The notes under the pieces are model-generated. The model saw nothing but the letters and a program-made list of their open reading frames with translations. It had not been told where the DNA came from and ran no database searches. Positions 58,350 to 64,000 of a DNA stretch of 64,000 nt are shown here, piece by piece. The stretch is from Uloborus plumipes (taxonomy: Eukaryota > Arthropoda > Arachnida > Araneae > Uloboridae). Each line of letters begins with the position of its first letter. Position 1 is the stretch's first letter. The position numbers were made by a program, and so were the translations under genes. The DNA is taken from NCBI GenBank assembly GCA_038373865.1, contig JAXGGA010000023.1, forward strand, positions 124,001-188,000, in the 5' to 3' direction.

Positions 58350-59876
58350 GTAGAAGATCCGACATTGATAGTACCAAAAATTAAATTATATGAAAAGGCT
58401 TTTTTAGACCAAATTAGCAACAGATTGCTAATTGCTGTTGATGAACGTGTGCGTTAATGATAGAATGGACTAAAATTTTTGAAAAATACTAAAAAAAAAA
58501 TTACCCTTTCGGCTTGTAACCGTTTCGAGCGTTTTCCAAGAAACAAATAGTTATCAAACAAGCGTCCGTTATTTATTTACAATAGCTTATTTCACCGTGA
58601 CTCGCTATCTACCAACTTAAAAACGAATAGATTAGCAGCTCAAGCCAAGTTTAATTGATATCGAAAGGAAAATTTATGTGTTAAAAAAGAAGTTGAAGAA
58701 ATGTGAAATGAATAAGACAGATATACAATGTTTAACATTTGTTTTTGTTAAAATTTCTTACATGATCGAAAGCAAGTCTATATAATTTAAGTGATAGAGG
58801 TGTTTTTATTTTCTTCTTTATAAAATGTGTAAAAGAAAGTATTGGATCAGTGAAAAATTGTCAATTTGGAAGAATTTACACGTTCTGATGTGTGCTGAAT
58901 TCAATTTTATCGTTTATTTTTTTGGGGCGACTCTACCACAAAACTTACTGCGTAAATTGGAATGAAATTCGGTACATACATATACCAACGAATATGTGGT
59001 TCAGTGCTGATTGGTTTTTGCCGCTAGTTCTTCCAAGTTTTTACATGCAAGAATGTAATGGAACGTTTTCAGCATAGCGTGATTACTATGTCTGAAGAAG
59101 GTTCAGACGAAATCAAATAAAAATTGGCCCATAAGAAGCCTTCAGAAGATATACGCCACATCATCGAGAAAGCAGAGCAATTGAACTTTTTATTTTTCAT
59201 TATTTGTGAGTGATGTATATCAAGAAGTAATGCAAGTATTCAGACAAAATTTTGTTTGTAGAAGAATCTTAAAGGTAGAGATGCTTATTCATTTCTGGCG
59301 TTAATCAGCTCAGACATAGTACTGTACCTTCGTTACAATCAGTATTTAAATGTGGAGTTGAATATAATACCATTTTTTCTCTTGAAATTTCACCTCCCCT
59401 TCCACCACTTAGTTGTTACAAAGAAAGCAATAATTACATGAACTAATTTGATTTCAAACGTCCCCAATAACTCTTAAAGAAAATGTTCTAGAAGAAAATT
59501 GCCGGCTACGCGGTGATTAAACGGTATTCCGTTTTTGCAAAAGGCAAAAAAAAAAAAGCCTTTACAGCAAATTTATTTGTTTAATTTCTTAGTGTGAAAA
59601 AAAGAAATAATCCTAAATATACTTTAAAAAAAACTAAAAAATACGCTTTTAGAGTAAATCAAATTCAAAAGAAGATTTTGAAAACTGTTGAATATCCGCT
59701 AAGTTTACTTGCACTTATAATATGCATTTTGTGGACGATCGATGCCCTACTCAGAACTAATGGCAAATGCACTTATTATGCATCAACATGCAATATAGTT
59801 TAGCCTTTAGTAATAATAATGGTTTTTAACATATTACTTTTACGTTTGTAAAGAACGTGAATTTTATCTTTGACTC
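58350..59876. other. core of the FB-like element, left part
   Basis: AT-rich, with short frames only. The frame at 59594-59803 (69 codons) has a basic start and a hydrophobic segment SLLALIICILW but no recognised family. No transposase motif was found. Confidence 0.4.
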
Positions 59877-60514
59877 ACAAGGGGACCTTACAGGTTATCA
59901 CTCACCGATTTTGATGAGTTTTATATATTATGTAGAGGGACCCACCCTAAGTATTTTAGCAAAAATATATTCCTCAATGCGCCTTAGTTTTTGAGATATA
60001 ACGATCCAAAGTTCAGCTCGAAGTTGTTACAGAGGTACGGTTGAGCAGTGGGCACAACAGCGGCCGTAGCCCAGTGAGCAAGGTCCCCCACTCCGACCAC
60101 TGGAGGTCTGGGGATCGAGTCCCGTGAATTAACAATATTAAAAATTGAAAAAAAAAAATTATTTTCTGAATGAATAAATAAATAAAATAAAAATGAATAA
60201 TTAAACGATTTTCCATTAACTATCGAATTTTTTTCGATATTAAAGAAAAAAAAAAATACGTCACGGGACTCGATCCCCAGACCTCCAGCGGTCGAAGTGG
60301 GGGACCTTGCTCACTGGGCTACGGCCGCTGTTGTGACCACTGCTCAACCGTACCTCTATAATAACTTCGAGCTGAACTTTGGATCGTCGTTATATCTCGG
60401 AAACTAAGGCGCATTGGGGCATATCCTTTTGCTAAAATACTTAGGGTGGGTCCCTCTACATAATATATAAAACTCATCAAAATCGGTGAGTGACAACCTG
60501 TAAGGTCCCCTTGT
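59877..60514. repeat. inverted pair with tRNA-like ends, inside the FB-like element
   Basis: The arms 59877-60127 and 60261-60514 are highly similar inverted copies separated by about 130 bp. At the loop-proximal end of each arm, GGCCGTAGCCCAGTGAGCAA and GGGGATCGAGTCCCGTG look like the A-box and B-box of a tRNA-derived promoter. The right arm is followed by repeated ACAAACAA. It could be two opposed SINEs or a separate foldback. Confidence 0.7.
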
Positions 60515-60881
60515 CAGAGTTACATACTTACAAACAAACAAACAAAAAACAAACAAACCCACATGTGAAACTAATAAAAGCGTATTAAAAAGGAAGAAAT
60601 TTAGCGTCCAAGGGCCCTAGTACAGCCCTGAATAAACTATGGCATTATTTTGGTACTTAAATAATTTAAGCGTTAGAAGAAATCAATTTAGTTACATTTT
60701 TGTTAATAAATTAAGCTAATTTTCTAAACTGTTACGTTTAAAAAAAGTTACTAAACAGGTGTATTTATCATATCGTGATAAGCTTATTAGTAAAATTGAG
60801 CTACATAATTAAGCTGCATTGAATTTGTGAATTGCTGGAAACATTAAATCTGTACTATGCACTTAGTGTCATTTAGGAACG

Positions 60882-61330
60882 GCTATATTTTGGACTGGAA
60901 ACATTTTGGACCGGCGGCCTTTCGGACCGGCGTTATTTTGGACCGGCGACCTTTTTGACCGGCGACATTTTGGCCCGGCGACATTTTGGACTGGCGACAT
61001 TTTGGACCGGCGACATTCTGGCCCGGCGACATTTTTGACTGGCGACATTTTGGCCCGGCGACATTTTTGACCGGCGACATTTTGGCCCGGCGACATTCTG
61101 GACCGGCGACATTTTGGCCCGCGACATTTTGGGCAGACGATATTTTGGACCGGCGACATTTTGGCCCGCGACATTTTAGCCCGCGACATTTCGGCTCGGC
61201 GACATTTTGGACCGGCGACATTTTGGCCCGCGACATTTTGGCCCGCGACATTTTAGCCCGCGACATTTTGGCTCGGCGACATTTTTGCCGCGACATTTTG
61301 GCCCGCGACATTTCGGCCGCGACATTTTGA
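60882..61330 (-). repeat. right terminal minisatellite array, about 29 units
   Basis: The unit on the plus strand is CCGGCGACATTTTGG or CCGCGACATTTTGG, the inverse of the left array. Units near 61330 are closest to the left array's outer units. Units near 60882 decay to forms such as ACTGGAAACATTTTGG. Frames of 62-153 codons on either strand are repeat artefacts. Confidence 0.9.
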
Positions 61331-62105
61331 CCCCAAACCGTCATTACTATATACTTAGAGTTTCAGCAGATCTGACCTACTTGATGGACACATTTTACTA
61401 TGAGAAAAAAGCATTAAAATGAGCTACAAAAAAAAAAAATATTTTCTTGAAAACGAGACGAGACCCCATGCAACTTTCTTTTTTACGTTATTTTACACAT
61501 CTGTGGGTTCCATAATCCATAAACGCTTTTTTTTCCTAGAGTTGCTGTTTTGAGTTAAATGCGATCAAAAAACCGCAAATTTTGAAAATTTGAAAAATGT
61601 CTAAGTCTTTTTCTTTTCAAAGCAATGATATATTAAACAATTTTCGTGCCACATATTCTCTTTATGGTATAAATTTTCAGTATATGTTAAAAAAATTTCA
61701 GGGGGTTGCTTTTAGGGGGGAAATAACCCATTTCAAAGTCGAGCGAAAATGGTCTAAAAACCATACTTTGCGGCCCCTTAACTAAAGAAAGCAACACACC
61801 CCAACCCAAATAACTAAGGGGTCCTCATAACTACACATTGTACAATCAATAAATGTAAACATAACCATAGGGTGGCGTTTCTGTAAAAAACTACAGCGCA
61901 CTGAAATGCGTCTTTCAGCCGTTTTACCAAAAAAGCGCTGCATAACATCAAACTTTGGGAATTTTTACCGAGCGAACAAAATTTTTTTGGGGGGCTACAA
62001 ACTTCAGAATGTTCATTTCTCATGACCTACTTTGACATATAAAAAAATGAGGAAAATCAAAAATGGTCACTGCCACACCTTGTTCGAATTTCAAAATAAT
62101 GGCTC

Positions 62106-63174
62106 TTAATGCATCTAAAAATATCGCAAAGTCCAAAAAATATCGCCAAGTTAAAAAAATATCGCCAAGTTAAAAAAAAAAAAAAAGGTAAAATGAATAT
62201 CGAAAAAATAAAAATTTGAAAGTAGGGTTCTGAGATGGGGAATTTGTGTGTCGGTCGGTCGGTCTGTCGGTCGGTCTGTCTGTCTGTCCCCCCCCCCTAA
62301 TAACTTTTGAATGAACATTCCGATTTTGACAAACTTTTTTTTGTTGGAAAGATCTCGGCGAGTACAGCTCATTAACATATTTGATTTTCCGATTTGAACA
62401 ATTTTTCGTTCAACATTGAACCGTTTAAACAAGCTGTCACCCCTAATAACTTTTGAGTGAACAGTCCGATTTAAATAAACTTTTTTTTTTTGTTCGAAGG
62501 ATCTCAGCAAGGATACTTCATTACCGTATTTAAATTTTCAATTTGAACATTTTTTCGTTCAACATTGAACCGTTCAAGCAACCTTTCCCCACCTAATAAC
62601 TTCTGAGTGAATCATCCGAATGGAATTTTTTTTTTTTTTTTTTTGTTTGAAAGATCTCGGAGAGGCTCATTCCCATATTTCGCTTTTTGATTTGAACTAT
62701 TTTTCGTTCAATATTGAACAGTTCAGAAAAAAATTTAACATTAGCGCCTACGGGGAATTTAAGTTGAATGTTGATCCTGAACTTAAAGTCGGATTTTCTT
62801 CAAACTAACTTTGTAAGAAAATGGTTTTGATAAATAATGTTCGTAAAGTACTTTTCTGAATAATCTTCTGTGAGGACTCTGATTCCGACTCCGAAAACAT
62901 GGCGGAAATGCAAGCTGAGAAAAAAAATGACTAACTGTGCAGACGATTTTTGTTTTATTTATTCATTCGTTTCATTTTATTTATTTATTATTATTTTTTT
63001 TTTGGCAGACGATTTTTTTTTTGTAACAAAAATGTTTCATTCACGAGGGCATTTTATTCTTTATTTATATTTAACAACTGGCAACGGATTAAAAGTGAAA
63101 TTCGAAACATTTTATCAACGGACGAGTTTTTTTTTTTCTTTCTTTTTTTCTTTATTTGATAAAATGTGTTTTGA
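62106..63174 (-). mobile_element. element A, copy 2, main part
   Basis: Reverse complement of 38421-39655: TCGCCAAG minisatellite, GGTCGGTCTGTCTGTC microsatellite, TTTGTTGGAAAGATCTCGG tandem units, the AGTCGGAATCAGAG patch near 62875-62895, and the T-rich end. A 119-codon minus frame (62151-62510) equals part of the copy-1 frame and shifts inside the tandem units. It gives no support for coding function. Confidence 0.75.
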
Positions 63175-63300
63175 TTAGAGATGAAAATGGTTGGAAAAAA
63201 ACCGGAAATTTTCGGAAAAAAACGGTTTTTTTCCGTTTTTTTCCGAGGAGGTTTATTTCCATTCCGGAAAAATTGAATTTTTCCATTTAATTTTTAAGAA
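63175..63300. repeat. TTTCCGGAAA-rich sequence
   Basis: Repeated AACCGGAAATTTTCGG and TTTTTTCCG motifs next to element A could be a hAT-like end. Only one side is visible. Confidence 0.35.
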
Positions 63301-64000
63301 AGAAATGACTAGAAAATCTTTTGTTTGTATAATTATTAGAAGCGTTAATTTATTGAATCCTGCATTTTTGTTTTTTCGTTTAAATCCCCTAAACATCTTG
63401 ATGCAAAAGCATATAGCCATTATTTTCGTTTTTTTTTCCTTATTTAATTACATTGGAGGTATCAAAGAGCATTTTTTTTTTAAATCGTGTACAAAATACT
63501 AGTTTTTTAGGATAATTATGAAATTTGGATACTGAAATAGTGCTAAAATGTTCAATTTCTGGTCATACTCCCCGATAATTTTCAGCTTGGAAAGCAGAAA
63601 AAAAGATAAATAAAATTTATCCAGTTTTTAAGGAAATACTTGAATATTGGCCATTTTATAAACATTACGTTCTCTACTCTAGGACAGCACGATTTTTAAT
63701 TGAAAATGTTAAAGCAATAGTAAATAAGTACAGAAATTTATGTTAAAAACACATTTTAATATTTTGTAATAAGTGAACCACTGCTCAATTAGGTGAAAAA
63801 ATAATTTTGATTAAATTCCAACTTTTGTAAACACAACAGATTTTATAATTGGCCTACTATTAGTGTATTTTTGATATTAAAAGTACATAAATTATTTCTT
63901 TTGAAAAATTACATATCTCCACTGAAACAGCCACAGAACGAGGTTTTCGCTGACTATGCGAACTAAATGTATATTGCCGTGCATGCTAAGCACATAGTAG
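63301..64000. other. AT-rich end of window
   Basis: No gene, RNA or repeat could be identified. Confidence 0.35.

Larger units (their letters stand above)
57763..61348. mobile_element. Mutator/FB-like element with minisatellite terminal repeats
   Basis: The element proper is 57772-61339 (3568 bp), flanked by the 9-bp duplication GTCATTACT at 57763-57771 and 61340-61348. The termini are GGTATACGCCC and (inverted) GGTTTGGGGTC, followed on both sides by CAAAATGTCGCGGCCGAAAT and long arrays of a 15-17-bp unit. The homologous arm at 56457-56465 has a single AGTAATGAC and no insertion, which is an empty-site control. Nine-bp duplications fit Mutator-type elements, including FB of Drosophila, which also has tandem-repeat arms. 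The core (58350-60880) has no transposase that I recognise. Confidence 0.82.
55692..62109. mobile_element. TTAA-flanked foldback element inserted in element A
   Basis: The element proper is 55696-62105, with TTAA at 55692-55695 and 62106-62109. Its ends GAGCCATTATTTTGAAA are inverted. The left arm (55696 to about 56755) is continuous. The right arm is in two pieces (about 57480-57771 and 61349-62105) because another element interrupts it. Without that insertion the foldback is about 2.84 kb. The central part (56756-57479) includes a partial direct copy of arm sequence (56930-57430). The piggyBac superfamily is suggested by the TTAA, but the ends lack the usual CCC start. No transposase is present. 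Confidence 0.8.

Noticed and set aside
57745..61422. Overlapping frames of 62-182 codons with KCRRSKMS- or RHFGPATF-type repeats
   Set aside because: Products of minisatellites without stop codons, open on several phases and both strands. No unique sequence, start or splice context.

Overview
The window is AT-rich animal genomic DNA that is almost entirely intergenic or intronic and packed with transposable elements (TEs). It holds no complete protein-coding gene, rRNA, CRISPR array or bacterial-type operon. Two features point to an arthropod, perhaps an arachnid: the mix of Helitrons, hAT-, piggyBac-, Tc1/pogo- and Mutator-like non-autonomous elements, tRNA-derived SINEs and a Penelope-like element, and the style of those repeats. 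No host gene anchors the species, so this is inference. Most open reading frames are chance frames in low-complexity or repeat DNA.

Layout. 1-8 kb: AT-rich DNA with a T/A low-complexity block and two piggyBac-like MITEs with TTAA duplications. 8.8 kb: a SINE with an 11-bp target-site duplication. 10.4-12.0 kb: a non-autonomous Helitron on the minus strand. 12-16.4 kb: small TIR elements and a SINE with a poly-A tail. 16.8-19.2 kb: a giant hAT-type foldback with a perfect 8-bp duplication. 20.0-20.7 kb: a second hAT-type element. 25.3-26.9 kb: a dead Penelope-like element with reverse-transcriptase and GIY-YIG remains. 30.3-31.3 kb: a hAT element nested in a piggyBac-like MITE. 31-35 kb: duplicated repeat modules and a young palindrome. 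36.6-37.8 kb: a Helitron deletion derivative that keeps both ends of its Rep-helicase gene. 38.0 kb: a candidate terminal exon with a polyadenylation signal. 38.4-39.7 kb: 'element A'. 39.7-48.7 kb: an old tandem segmental duplication filled with MITEs and SINEs. 49.4-50.0 kb: CpG-rich DNA between TIRs, with a candidate first exon. 50.4-52.1 kb: Tc1- and pogo-type elements. 53.4-55.6 kb: Helitron material. 55.6-63.2 kb: a three-level nest.

The most remarkable structure is that nest. A second, inverted copy of element A (about 55640-55695 plus 62106-63174) is split at a TTAA by a foldback element (55696-62105). One arm of the foldback is split in turn by a 3.57-kb element (57772-61339). The terminal repeats of this inner element are long arrays of a roughly 16-bp CpG-rich minisatellite, and it has a 9-bp target duplication, like Drosophila FB/Mutator-type foldbacks. 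Both empty sites are present in the same window: element A copy 1 for the outer insertion and the intact foldback arm for the inner one. The order of events can therefore be read directly from the sequence.
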